Source of the DNA: Actinacidiphila oryziradicis | GTDB lineage: Bacteria > Actinomycetota > Actinomycetes > Streptomycetales > Streptomycetaceae | Direction: 5' to 3' | Assembly: GCF_005047355.1 (NCBI RefSeq) | Contig: NZ_SUMC01000006.1 | Coordinates: 124,001-188,000, forward strand | DNA length: 64,000 nt | In this document: piece by piece, positions 44,771-53,455 of the stretch | How the letters are laid out: every line of letters begins with the position of its first letter | How positions within the stretch are numbered: the stretch's first letter is position 1 | The notes under the pieces: model-generated | What the model was told of the DNA's origin: nothing | The model's database searches: none | What the model saw: only the letters and a program-made list of their open reading frames with translations | Position numbers and translations under genes: made by a program

Positions 44771-45049
44771 CCTCACTTCCTGGTGTACGCGGTCAGGGGG
44801 CGGTGCCTGTCGCGTCAGCGCGGGCGACCGGCGGCTCCCACCCGCAACGAACAACGCACCCTCGGCAATGACTTCCTGACGTGAGGTCACTTCCGTGTGG
44901 GTCGGGTCAGCGCATATTCACCCACTCCCTGAACCGAGCCTGTTTGCCGCCATGGAAACGTGACCGACATCGGATTGATACGCACGGGACAATCACCGCC
45001 GTTTTCATGACCAAGCCCACCGGTTTATCCCTCGTCAAAGGAGCACACA
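44768..45049. other. intergenic stretch with distant inverted repeat
   Basis: Between the transporter and the amidase. TGACCTCAC (44768-44776, including the stop codon of the ATPase) is the exact inverse of GTGAGGTCA (44881-44889), 104 bases later. AAAGGAG for the amidase is at 45037-45043. No gene seen. Confidence 0.4.
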
Positions 45050-45118
45050 ATCAACGACCAATCGCTCCCGCGCACACCGTTCACCCGGCGCCACGCCGTA
45101 GCCATCGCGACTGCCGCG

Positions 45119-46711
45119 ATGACCGTCGCCGGTACGACATCGGTGACCACGTCCAGAGCCGACGCGGCCGACCGCCCCGGCGGGAAGCCGTTCCCCGTAG
45201 ATCTTGAGACGGTGACCGTCGCGCAGCTGACCGCTCTCCTCGACGCCGGCAAGGTCACCAGCACCACGCTCACCGAGGCCTACATCGAGCGCATCAAGGC
45301 TCTGAACTCCCAGGGGCCCTCGCTCAACGCGGTACGTGCGCTCAACCCCGACGCCATGAAGGAAGCAGCCGCCGCCGACAAGGTACGGCGTGGCAAGGGC
45401 CCGCACAGCCCCCTGCTCGGTATACCGGTGATCGTCAAGGACAACATCGACGTCGCGGGCCTGCCGACCACCGCCGGGTCGGTGGCGCTCACCGACTCCC
45501 GTCCCGCGAAGGACGCACCTGTCGTCGCGCGGCTCCGCGAGGCCGGAGCGGTCATCATCGGCAAGGCCAATCTCACCGAGTTCGCCAATTACCTGACCAC
45601 CGGCATGCCCGGCGGCTACAGCTCGCTCGGCGGGCAGGTGCTCAACGCCTACGACGCGAGCCAGACCCCGAGCGGATCCAGCGCCGGTTCCGGCGTCGCG
45701 GCGTCGATCGGCCTCGCCGCAGTCGCCATCGGGACCGAGACCTCCGGATCCATCCTCAGCCCCGCGTACTCCAACTCCGTCGTCGGCATCAAGCCGACGG
45801 TGGGGCTGGCCAGCCGCACGGGCATCGTTCCGATCGCCGCCAGCCAGGACACGGCGGGGCCCCTCACGCGCACGGTCGCCGACGCCGCGGCCACGCTCAC
45901 CGCCATCGATGGCACCGACCCGGAGGACCCTGCCACCGCCTCCAACCCGCTGGTCGGGCACGACTTCACCAAGGACCTGTCGGCCACCGCCCTGCAAGGG
46001 GCCCGCATCGGCGTCGTCGCCGGCCAGGTCCCGGCCACGGGAACCGACAACCGCACCCTGTGGGACGCGGCCATCGCCGCGCTCAAGGCGCGGGGCGCGA
46101 CGCTCGTCGACGTCACCCTCGACACCACGGGGCACCCCTCGACCGTCCTGACCTACGAGTTCCAGCGCGACCTGGACACCTACCTGGCCAGGCTGCCGGC
46201 GAACGCCCCCATGAAGAGCCTCGCCGACATCATCGCCCACAACAACGCGCACGCGGCGCAGGCGCTGAAGTTCGGGCAGGTCCACGCGCTGGAGTCGCAG
46301 GCCATGGACCACAGCCCGGACAGCGCCGACACCGCCACCTACGAGGCGGACCGCGCCCAGGACCTGGCCGACAGCAAGGACCGCATCGACACAGTCATGA
46401 AGGACAACAGCCTGACGGCGCTGCTCTTCGCCAACAGCGGCAGCGCGGCCATCGGCGCGAAGGCGGGCTATCCCACGATCAGCGTCCCCGCCGGCTACCA
46501 GGCCGCCAACCGACGGCCGTTCAGCATCTCGTTCCTCGGCCAGGCGTGGAGCGAGCCCACCCTCATCGGCTACGCCTACGACTACGAGCAGGCCACCAAG
46601 CTGCGCCGGCCGCCAACGGTGATCAACCCGGCACCGTACCGTTGCACCGCTCTCACCAGCTCCGCCGACTCCGCCGACTCCGCGAATTCCAGCGGCTCCT
46701 GCGCACCCTGA
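45119..46711 (+). CDS. amidase signature (AS) family, exported, start uncertain
   Basis: AS-family core: lysine in [11 protein letters not shown] near residue 106, GSSAGSG near 185 and the nucleophile region TETSGSI near 206. It has 530 residues from the ATG at 45119, but no ribosome site stands there. The same frame runs upstream through TRRHAVAIATAA, a twin-arginine-like signal, to codon ATC at 45050; that codon lies six bases after a good AAAGGAG (45037-45043). So the true start is probably 45050 with ATG changed to ATC, or a very weak start. Translation may therefore be reduced. The enzyme would hydrolyse amides outside the cell, close to the importer genes. Confidence 0.8.
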   Translation: MTVAGTTSVTTSRADAADRPGGKPFPVDLETVTVAQLTALLDAGKVTSTTLTEAYIERIKALNSQGPSLNAVRALNPDAMKEAAAADKVRRGKGPHSPLLGIPVIVKDNIDVAGLPTTAGSVALTDSRPAKDAPVVARLREAGAVIIGKANLTEFANYLTTGMPGGYSSLGGQVLNAYDASQTPSGSSAGSGVAASIGLAAVAIGTETSGSILSPAYSNSVVGIKPTVGLASRTGIVPIAASQDTAGPLTRTVADAAATLTAIDGTDPEDPATASNPLVGHDFTKDLSATALQGARIGVVAGQVPATGTDNRTLWDAAIAALKARGATLVDVTLDTTGHPSTVLTYEFQRDLDTYLARLPANAPMKSLADIIAHNNAHAAQALKFGQVHALESQAMDHSPDSADTATYEADRAQDLADSKDRIDTVMKDNSLTALLFANSGSAAIGAKAGYPTISVPAGYQAANRRPFSISFLGQAWSEPTLIGYAYDYEQATKLRRPPTVINPAPYRCTALTSSADSADSANSSGSCAP

Positions 46712-46726
46712 TCCTTCCGCCTCTGC

Positions 46727-46756
46727 GGGGCCGCTCCCACGACGTAGGGCGGCCCC
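46727..46756. terminator. hairpin after the amidase gene
   Basis: GGGGCCGC (46727-46734) pairs with GCGGCCCC (46749-46756), an 8-bp GC stem with a 14-base loop, 15 bases after the amidase stop. Confidence 0.55.
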
Positions 46757-46952
46757 TGCACTCCGGGCTGGAATACCGGCAGGAACAGTGTCGAACCTCG
46801 CCGTGCGGGGCCCCTCCCATCCGACCCGCGGGCTGCGGGCCGGAGCGCGAGCGGATAACGGCCGGGCGGCTCCCCCCTCGGCTCCCCGCCCCGGAGCCGG
46901 CCCACCCCGGGTGCCCCTTGCCATCGCCCGGGCCGGACCGCATGATCGCACC

Positions 46953-47729
46953 GTGGAAGAGCCCATACGTCGTAAGCGCGCGTTGATCACCGGAGCGTCC
47001 CGAGGCATCGGTGCCGCCATCGCCCAAGCCCTCGCCGCACGCGGCGACGCGGTAGCCGTGCACTACCGGACCGACCCCGAAGCCGCCGCGAAACTGGTGG
47101 CCGCCCTGCCCGGTGAGGGCCATGTGGCGCTGCGCGCCGACCTCACCCGTCCGGAGGAGATCCCCGGTCTGGTCGAGGGTGCGGTCACCGCGCTCGGCGG
47201 GGTGGACATCCTGGTGAACAACGCGGCCGTGTTCACCCCGCACCCCATCGCGGCGACCTCCTACGAGAACTGGCGGAGCGACTGGCGCCAGACCTTCGAG
47301 GCGAATCTGTTCGCCGCCGCGGACCTCACCTGGCAAGTCACCCGGCATCTGCTGGACCGGGACGAGGGCCCGGCGGGCGCCCGGGTCCTGATGGTGGGCT
47401 CCCGGGGCGCCTTCCGGGGCGAGCCGGTCTCGCCCGCCTACGGCGCCAGCAAGGCGGCACTGCACTCCCTCGCCCAGTCCCTGGCGGTGGCCCTCGCCCC
47501 GTACGGCATCGCGGTGACGGCGGTCGCGCCGGGCTTCACCGGCACCGAGATGGCGGCGCGGCTGCTGGACGACGACGAGCGGGGACCGGCCATCCGCGCC
47601 CAGAGCCCGTTCGACCGGGTAGCCGAGCCACACGAGATCGCCGCCGCGGTGGCCTGGCTGACCTCGGCCGAGGCCGAGTGGGCGAGCGGCGCGGTACTGG
47701 ATCTCAACGGGGCCTCGTACCTGCGCTGA
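46953..47729 (+). CDS. short-chain dehydrogenase/reductase (SDR)
   Basis: GTG at 46953 is chosen because family homology begins at RALITGASRGIG directly after it; the longer frame adds low-complexity residues. Cofactor motif TGASRGIG near residue 12, structural VNNAA near 88, catalytic serine in MVGSRGAF, and YGASK near 165 make a complete classical SDR of 258 aa. It ends with ASGAVLDLNGASYLR. The substrate cannot be told. It stands alone after the catabolic cluster, downstream of a terminator. Confidence 0.88.
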   Translation: MEEPIRRKRALITGASRGIGAAIAQALAARGDAVAVHYRTDPEAAAKLVAALPGEGHVALRADLTRPEEIPGLVEGAVTALGGVDILVNNAAVFTPHPIAATSYENWRSDWRQTFEANLFAAADLTWQVTRHLLDRDEGPAGARVLMVGSRGAFRGEPVSPAYGASKAALHSLAQSLAVALAPYGIAVTAVAPGFTGTEMAARLLDDDERGPAIRAQSPFDRVAEPHEIAAAVAWLTSAEAEWASGAVLDLNGASYLR

Positions 47730-47950
47730 CAGCGGGCTCTCGGTGAGCGGCGGACGGGACCGGTGCCCGTCCGCCGTCGCGCGACCGGCTCGCGACCGGG
47801 GTTTCGCGCCCGACGGCCGGTTCCCGGTGCTGCCCACGCTGGGCTTCGCGCTGGGCGCCGCACTGGTGATCCTTCCTCAGCGGGTGTCGGCGGGCCGGGA
47901 CCGCGAGGGGGCCATGGAGGCGGCCCCGTAACGCGGAACACGTCGTCGTG

Positions 47951-49384
47951 TCAGCCATCGGCCCGGATCGCCCCGGAGTGGCCGTGCAGCGACGCGCGGT
48001 CGGCGGCGGCGGTGCCCTGCGCCCAGCCCTCGCCGTCGCTGGCGCGCGCCCAGCGGCTGGTTGTCAGCTCGGGGAACATCTCCTCGGTGGCATCGTTCAC
48101 CGCTTCCTCCCGGGCGGCCAGCACCGGCAGGAGGCGGGGCTCGGGCTTCGAGGCGGCCCCGGTGGCCTCGTCCAGCGGCGAGGTGCCGGCCACCGCGTCG
48201 TTGGTGGCCTGCTCGGTCGCGACCGTCAGCCGTTCCCTGATCCGGGTGGCGTAGGCGAGCAGAAAGGACTGGCGGAAGGAACGGGTACGGGAACTGCCGT
48301 CGGCGCGCTGCCGGCTGCCGGCCCGGCTCAGCGCGGCATTCGCCTGCACCAGCAGCGAGGTGTAGAGCAGCTCCACCGCGTCCAGGTCGGCGTCGAAGCC
48401 GATGACCGTACTGAAGCCCAGATGACGGGACCACACGGCGCGGCAGCGATTGGCGGTCGCGACGGCGTCCAACAGCATGACCTTGCTCTGCTCGTACGGA
48501 TTGTCGACGCCGATACGACAGGCCCCCGGGGCGTCCTCCCGCCCGGTGTCGGCGGTGATCAGAGCCTCCGAGATGCTGTGCTGGGCCATCAGTTGCTGCG
48601 CCTTCGCGGTGAGCGCCTCCGCCTCTTCGGTGAATTCCGTAGACTCGGCCTTGGCAAGCAGCGCCCGGATCCGGCCGAGCATCCGCGGCTCGTCCCCGGA
48701 ACCGGCCTTCTGGCCGCGACGCCACCGGTTGCCGCCGCCCGCTCCCGGCGGTGGCCCGACCGGGTTGATCCGCGGCAGCCATCCCAGCAGCCGCAGCACC
48801 TCGAGCGCACAGGTCGCGGTGGCGAGGCGGTCAAGCTTCTCCCGGGTCGCGTACCCGGGCAGGAAGGTGTCGTCAGCCTCCCACCACACCGTCGCACCGA
48901 CCTCACGCAACTGGGCCGACCAGCGCGGATCGAGGGAAGCGGGAGCGTACTTCCGGGACTCGGCGGCGATCAGGTCCACGGCCAGGCGGGTGTGCCTGGC
49001 GCTCAGTTCGCGCCGCACGATCCGTACCAGGTCGGCGGGCTGCCAGCCGTACGCCCACAGCTGGTCGATCATGCTGTCGGTCAGTACGAGCAGCGCGCGG
49101 CCCACCTCGGGCCACCGGCCGGCCGGCTCCGACAGGACTGCGGCGGCCTTGCCGACGGCCACCGCGACGCCGTCCTCCGGAGCTTCCACCACCCGCCGCA
49201 GCGCCGTCTCCACCACCTGGACGAGTGACCGCTCACGCGGCGGGGGCACATAACCGTACGGGCCCTCGAACGAGCCGGGGTCCGCGTTCCCGAATGTGCT
49301 GCCCGGGCCCGTGGAGCGGGCCCGCTGCCGGGCCTCGCGCTCCTTCTTCCTGCCGCGACGCCGCTCCTGGTTCCTCTTGCCCAC
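47951..49384 (-). CDS. DUF2786 protein, 477 aa
   Basis: GTG at 49384. N-terminal residues 1-40 are strongly basic (KRNQERRRGRKKEREARQRA), likely nucleic-acid-binding or disordered. A DUF2786 helical segment lies near residue 230 (RIRALLAKAESTEFTEEAEA, then AQQLMAQHSI), followed by a longer alpha/beta domain. DUF2786 proteins are found in phages and bacterial genomes, often near DNA-processing genes; their function is unknown. The stop lies 221 bases from the SDR gene on the other strand. No signal peptide. Confidence 0.8.
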   Translation of the reverse strand: MGKRNQERRRGRKKEREARQRARSTGPGSTFGNADPGSFEGPYGYVPPPRERSLVQVVETALRRVVEAPEDGVAVAVGKAAAVLSEPAGRWPEVGRALLVLTDSMIDQLWAYGWQPADLVRIVRRELSARHTRLAVDLIAAESRKYAPASLDPRWSAQLREVGATVWWEADDTFLPGYATREKLDRLATATCALEVLRLLGWLPRINPVGPPPGAGGGNRWRRGQKAGSGDEPRMLGRIRALLAKAESTEFTEEAEALTAKAQQLMAQHSISEALITADTGREDAPGACRIGVDNPYEQSKVMLLDAVATANRCRAVWSRHLGFSTVIGFDADLDAVELLYTSLLVQANAALSRAGSRQRADGSSRTRSFRQSFLLAYATRIRERLTVATEQATNDAVAGTSPLDEATGAASKPEPRLLPVLAAREEAVNDATEEMFPELTTSRWARASDGEGWAQGTAAADRASLHGHSGAIRADG

Positions 49385-49929
49385 CTGGTGCTTCTCCCCA
49401 CGCTTTCCGTGACATCCGCTTGGACATCCGCCTCGTCCGCGCCCAGCGGTCCGCGCCCCGTGCAGCGAGCACAGGCCACGGGCCCGAGGCGCCCGGACCA
49501 GGATGGCACCACAATGCAGTGATCATCACCCCGTTGATCCGTACCATCGGAATACGGTTGGATGGTCCGGATTGGCAGCGGTGGTGACTGAGAAGTGCAT
49601 CGAGCGGGCCGTGAGACGGCGGGCGCGTACGCGGGAGCCGGAGGCTTCGTCGTCGACGACACCGGCACCGGATTCGACGTCTGGGTGGGCGTCCAGAACC
49701 CGCCGCCGAGGAGCTGGCCATGGGCGGGCGCCGGCGCCGTGCGATGCGGCGTCCGCCGCATCGGAGGTCTTTCTCACTGCGGATGCGGGCACGCCCGCGT
49801 CTTTGGGCGGCCAGGACGCCGGGTGCCGGGCGTTGACGTTGCGCCGGCGCGGACAGCGGTGGGGTTCCCGGGTCGCCATGCCCTGGACGAGCATCTGTTC
49901 GTCGACGAGGGGGTGCCGTCGACGCGGCC
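49385..49929. other. gene-poor stretch of about 550 bases
   Basis: Several short open frames on both strands have mixed composition. Near 49620-49700 a plus-strand stretch reads GFVVDDTGTGFDVWVGVQNP with good third-position GC and may be a remnant. No intact gene can be supported. Confidence 0.35.
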
Positions 49930-50069
49930 ATGACCGTCACCAGCAACACCCCGGACGTCACCGACTGGTTCCGCCGATACTCCGGCTCCTGGTGGAACGC
50001 CTTCGAGGTCCCCGCAGCCGGCCTGGAGTTTTCCTCCAACTCGGCGGGCATCGCGCACCGTCGGGACAC
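49930..50069 (+). pseudogene. 5' remnant of an unknown gene
   Basis: From the ATG at 49930 almost every codon ends in G or C and the peptide reads MTVTSNTPDVTDWFRRYS, then VPAAGLEFSSNS. The start resembles the N-terminus of type II thioesterases (DWFRRY), but nothing confirms this. The frame runs into the 3' end of the convergent amidase and loses sense there. Confidence 0.3.
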
Positions 50070-51656
50070 TTACGATGAGGTTGCTGCTGCCTCCTCTGCC
50101 GTGATCCTGGGCCGGTTCGGCTCAGCCGTCAGGGAGCGGGGCTTCGCGGCGGCCGGGTCGGTGGGACGGCGCAGATGCCAGTCCGTCACCGCCTGGTAGG
50201 CAGCGGCGACTTCCAAGAGCCGGTCCTCCTCGTACGGGCCGCCGCCGAGGATCGCGCCGACGGGCACATGGGAGCTGTCGAAGCCGATCGGGAAGGCGAT
50301 CTCCGGCAGGCCGAGGATGTCGAAAGGCACGGGGCCGGTCTGGAGCAGCACGTCGCAACTGCTCAGGACGCCGTCGAGCACCTCGCGCAGGAGGTGGTTC
50401 TTGGCCCGCTGCCCGGTGATCCACTCGTCACCGGAGAGCATCAGCCCCTGCAGCCAGGTGAGCAGCGAGACACCGAAGGACGTGAGATCCGCGCGCAGCC
50501 AGTGCCGGAACGGCTCGGTGCGTTCGCTGAGCCGAATGGCGTTGAAGGCCCCGGTGAGCAGTGCCCAGTCGTCGGGATAGGTGACGTCGACGAGCGTGGC
50601 GCCCGAGACGCCGGCGAGTTTGTCGAGGAAGGTCTTGCGTACGGACAGCACATCACCGGACGCGCTGCCGAGGTAGTCGGCGGGGACGCCGATCCGCGTA
50701 GCCCTGCGCAGCCGGACCTTTCCGCCGCTTGAGACGACGGGGGTGGCGGAGCGTATGAGATCGGGCACGGCGGGCAGCCCGAGGGTGCGCGGGTCGTTCG
50801 GGTCGGGCCCGGCGAGAACCGCCAGCATGAGGGCCGCGTCCATTGCGTCGCGGGCGAGCGGACCGCTGTGGTCGCGGGTGAAGGACAGTGGAATGACACC
50901 GTGGATGGAGGTGCGGCCCATGGTGGGCTTCAGCCCGGTCAGGTTCTGCTGGTTGGACGGAGCGGTGATGCTGCCGCCGGTCTGGGTGCCGATCGAGGAT
51001 GTCGCCATGCGGGCGGCGACAGCGCACGCCGGGCCGGTGGAGGACCCTCCTGGGTCTGTGGACGGGTCGTTGGGCGTCCAGGCGTTGACCGTGGTGATCG
51101 TGCCGTTGGGAGTGGTCGCGCGGGTGGTGGCGAGCGGGCCCATCTGGCCCTTGCCGAGCACGATGCCGCCCGCTGCCTTGAGCCGGGCGACCGCGGTCGC
51201 ATCCTCGTCGGGCACGAAGTCCGCGAAGATGAAGGAGTTGGCGCGGGTCGCGATGCCGTTCGTGAAGTAGTTGTCCTTGATACACAACGGGATACCGGAC
51301 AGTGGCCCGCGCTTGCCCTCCCCCCGGTCGGCCTTACCCGCCGCGGCCAGGGCCTGGTCACCGACCACCACGGCGAACGCCTGGTAAGTCGCGTCGTACT
51401 TGTTGATCCGGTCCAGGTGCGCCTGCACGAGGTCGACGGCCTTGAGCCGGCCCCGACGCATGAGGACGGCGGCCTCGGCGAGGGTTGCCTCGGCCGGATC
51501 CTTGCGTGCCGCCTCGCGTACGTCCACGTCCGGGACGGTGACGGTCGGCTTACGGGTCGCGGCGGAGGCGGGAAAGGCCTGCGCGGCCAGGGTGACCCCT
51601 GCGGCGACGGCGGTGGAACGGGCCAGGAAGGCCCGGCGGTTGACCTCGCGGCTCAT
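50070..51656 (-). CDS. Tat-exported amidase (AS family)
   Basis: ATG at 51656 overlaps the stop of the small upstream gene. Twin-arginine signal VNRRAFLARS followed by a hydrophobic alanine-rich core. AS-family residues: lysine in LCIKDNYF, GGSSTGPACAVA, and the serine in TQTGGSIT. In total 528 aa. The two amidases of this window belong to the same family but are not close copies. A translationally coupled small partner precedes it. The substrate is unknown. Confidence 0.88.
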   Translation of the reverse strand: MSREVNRRAFLARSTAVAAGVTLAAQAFPASAATRKPTVTVPDVDVREAARKDPAEATLAEAAVLMRRGRLKAVDLVQAHLDRINKYDATYQAFAVVVGDQALAAAGKADRGEGKRGPLSGIPLCIKDNYFTNGIATRANSFIFADFVPDEDATAVARLKAAGGIVLGKGQMGPLATTRATTPNGTITTVNAWTPNDPSTDPGGSSTGPACAVAARMATSSIGTQTGGSITAPSNQQNLTGLKPTMGRTSIHGVIPLSFTRDHSGPLARDAMDAALMLAVLAGPDPNDPRTLGLPAVPDLIRSATPVVSSGGKVRLRRATRIGVPADYLGSASGDVLSVRKTFLDKLAGVSGATLVDVTYPDDWALLTGAFNAIRLSERTEPFRHWLRADLTSFGVSLLTWLQGLMLSGDEWITGQRAKNHLLREVLDGVLSSCDVLLQTGPVPFDILGLPEIAFPIGFDSSHVPVGAILGGGPYEEDRLLEVAAAYQAVTDWHLRRPTDPAAAKPRSLTAEPNRPRITAEEAAATSS

Positions 51657-51955
51657 CGTCCGCCCGCCTTTCCGGTCCAGGCTTCGGTGACCGACGGGTA
51701 CTCCAGCGGCGGCGAGGCCTGCTGCGCGTACGCGGCCGCCCAGGCGCCGCTCGCGGACGGCGTCCAGTCGGCGATGGCGGGCGGGGTGCTTTTGACGAAT
51801 GCGAGCAGCGATGCCAGGGCCTGTGACCGGGTCGGCGCGCCCGTCGTCGGATCGCTGCTCTCGGGGAGTTGGTTGAGGTCGACTCCGGCCAGCGCGAGTC
51901 TGGCGCGTATGTAGGCGTCCAGTTGCTCGTCGGTCGGCTGCTGCGGCTCGCTCAC
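51653..51955 (-). CDS. small AtzG/GatC-like partner of the amidase, 100 aa
   Basis: GTG at 51955 with GGAGGA five bases upstream. Sequence DEQLDAYIRARLALAGVDLN at the front, then a helix ALASLLAFVKSTPPA and a proline-rich tail. AtzG (DUF4089) is a small protein that binds and stabilises the amidase AtzE, and it shows the same opening DxxxAYIxA...G. Overlap as ATGA with the amidase fits a protein pair. The remainder has no clear match, so the relation is an inference. Confidence 0.55.
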   Translation of the reverse strand: MSEPQQPTDEQLDAYIRARLALAGVDLNQLPESSDPTTGAPTRSQALASLLAFVKSTPPAIADWTPSASGAWAAAYAQQASPPLEYPSVTEAWTGKAGGR

Positions 51956-52051
51956 GGATCCTCCAGTGATCACTTTCGCGTGCCGCGAATCAACCAGTCT
52001 TATGTGTCAAGCGTATTGATCAAGTGATGCGGCGGCGTTACATGCGCGGTC

Positions 52052-52258
52052 TTGCTGCCTGTGTCCTCCGTCTTCACCGTCCCGGTGCTCGGCAACGACC
52101 CCGAGGAGCCCTGCCACAAGGACGCCTTCGCCGACTCCAGCTGCGCCCAGGCATGGCAATGGGTCCTGGACAAGGTCGTCGACGTCCACGGCAACGCCAT
52201 GGTCGTCAACTGGCAGCAGGAGACCAACTACTACGCCCCCAACAAGAAGTTCAAGAGT
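52052..52258 (+). pseudogene. RHS/YD-type polymorphic-toxin fragment
   Basis: The frame encodes VFTVPVLGNDPEEPCH, then CAQAWQWVLDKVVDVHGNAM and ETNYYAPN, a pattern specific to RHS/SpvB-type surface toxins, in which it lies inside the cage domain of a protein of 1,500-2,500 aa. Both flanks are lost: upstream there is no start and after base 52258 the frame continues to 52423 in sequence of other composition. A relic of a deleted toxin gene. Confidence 0.6.
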
Positions 52259-52654
52259 CCTGGCGATGCCCCTCGGGGGGCGATTCACTTTCAGGTTCTT
52301 GAAACTCTGATGGAGTCGGAGTCTGTGCTACGTAATGCTTTTCCCTTTCTTGGCGATGCTGTGAGAGAAAGGACGGTGCGCATGCTGCATGAATTTGGTG
52401 TCGACCGGCCGGGGCAGGAGTGATGCGTCCGGGTGGCTGTGGTACGGGTCGATGGCTTCGGCGATGTTGGTCCGTCCGGCCAGTCGGGGTAAAGCCGGAG
52501 CTGCTTACTCCAGCCGTAGGCCAGGCGGTGGGCTTGGTGTCGCGGGTTTCGCCGCCGACCAGCAGGGGTACGGTCTGACCCGCCAGGACTATTGACATCG
52601 CACGCGGGGCGGGGAAGTCAGGCAAGTGTTTCCTCGCCGGCACCCAAGTCCTGA

Positions 52655-52897
52655 CGCAGGCCGCCCCTCGACAGCTCCCGACTGGTAATCGAAGGACGGA
52701 CGCTTGGGAATCAGGAGCTTCAGGCCCGATTCTCACAGTGCGGTGGCGCGTCGCAATGGGGCAGGTGCAGCACCCCGACTAATCAGAGTCCATACGGCGA
52801 CTTTAAGGTACACTACTACCGAAATTCAGTGACCGGCGAAGTGATGTACGACTACGATTATAAAGTGGTAATGAAGGCAAGGGGTAGTTCGAAATGA
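52655..52897 (+). pseudogene. C-terminal tip of a polymorphic toxin
   Basis: One frame is open from 52655 to the stop at 52897. Its last 40 residues read like a folded toxin end: NQSPYGDFKVHYYRNSVTGE, then MYDYDYKVVMKARGSSK. Its TGA overlaps the ATG of the next gene, as is usual for toxin and immunity genes. The front of the domain and the RHS body are missing, though an RHS fragment lies 400 bases upstream. Lower GC than the surroundings supports foreign origin. Confidence 0.5.
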
Positions 52898-53253
52898 AGG
52901 TACGCTTCAAGGGTTCGGCAGGCATGGATCAGGGAGTCCGAGAAGGGTCCGATGCGTTGAGTCCGGGTGCTGAATACACGGTCCTGGAGGTCTCCTGTCA
53001 GGCTGATGGACCCAATCGTTTCAGGATCGAATACTCGGACAGTGAGTTGCCGCCGCTGTTTGATTCACGATTGTTCGAGATCCTGGATTCTGAATTCCAT
53101 GCTTCTTGGGAGCTGTCCCTTGAATGGGACGGATCTCTTACGATAGGTCCGGCTGCGTGGAGCGTGTCAGGTTTTTGGGAGGATTTCATGGATGGAGATG
53201 GCAGGGCAGTCGAGATCTATCGATCCGAGCGTGCAAGGATGATGGGCGAATAG
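52894..53253 (+). CDS. probable immunity protein, 119 aa
   Basis: ATG at 52894 overlaps the toxin-tip stop as ATGA. The acidic protein (FRIEYSDSELPPLFDSRLFE, SWELSLEWDGS) has the size, low GC and acidity of immunity proteins that neutralise RHS-type toxins. I do not recognise the family. It remains intact although the toxin is destroyed, as often seen for orphan immunity genes. Function is inferred from position. Confidence 0.55.
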   Translation: MKVRFKGSAGMDQGVREGSDALSPGAEYTVLEVSCQADGPNRFRIEYSDSELPPLFDSRLFEILDSEFHASWELSLEWDGSLTIGPAAWSVSGFWEDFMDGDGRAVEIYRSERARMMGE

Positions 53254-53261
53254 TCGCTCCG

Positions 53262-53440
53262 ATCTACAGAGCGCACCCCGGCCCGCTCGCCGGGCTCCAG
53301 CCCCGTCAGCAGCCCGATCAGGTCCATGTCGGTGCAGCGCAGCAGCAGCGGCGGCCGGACCGTAGCGGTCGCCCCCTCCCACGCGATGAAGCCGCAACGG
53401 CCGCGCCGGGTGCGTTGCGGCGCCGGTGGCCGCTGCTACC
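53262..53440 (-). pseudogene. orphan coding fragment, family unknown
   Basis: On the minus strand one frame has G or C at nearly every third position for about 45 codons and reads GRCGFIAWEGATATVRPP, then TDMDLIGLLTGLEPGERAG. A stop precedes it and the frame runs out inside the immunity gene. Probably the last part of a deleted gene. Confidence 0.3.
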
Positions 53441-53455
53441 ACCAGTCCAGGAAGG

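Noticed and set aside
45035-47020. Open frame of 661 codons on the minus strand
   Set aside because: Antisense to the amidase with its clear AS-family motifs; rich in G, R and D as expected of a shadow.
50070-51656. The two amidases as a recent gene duplication
   Set aside because: They share family motifs only. Signal sequence, spacing and most residues differ.
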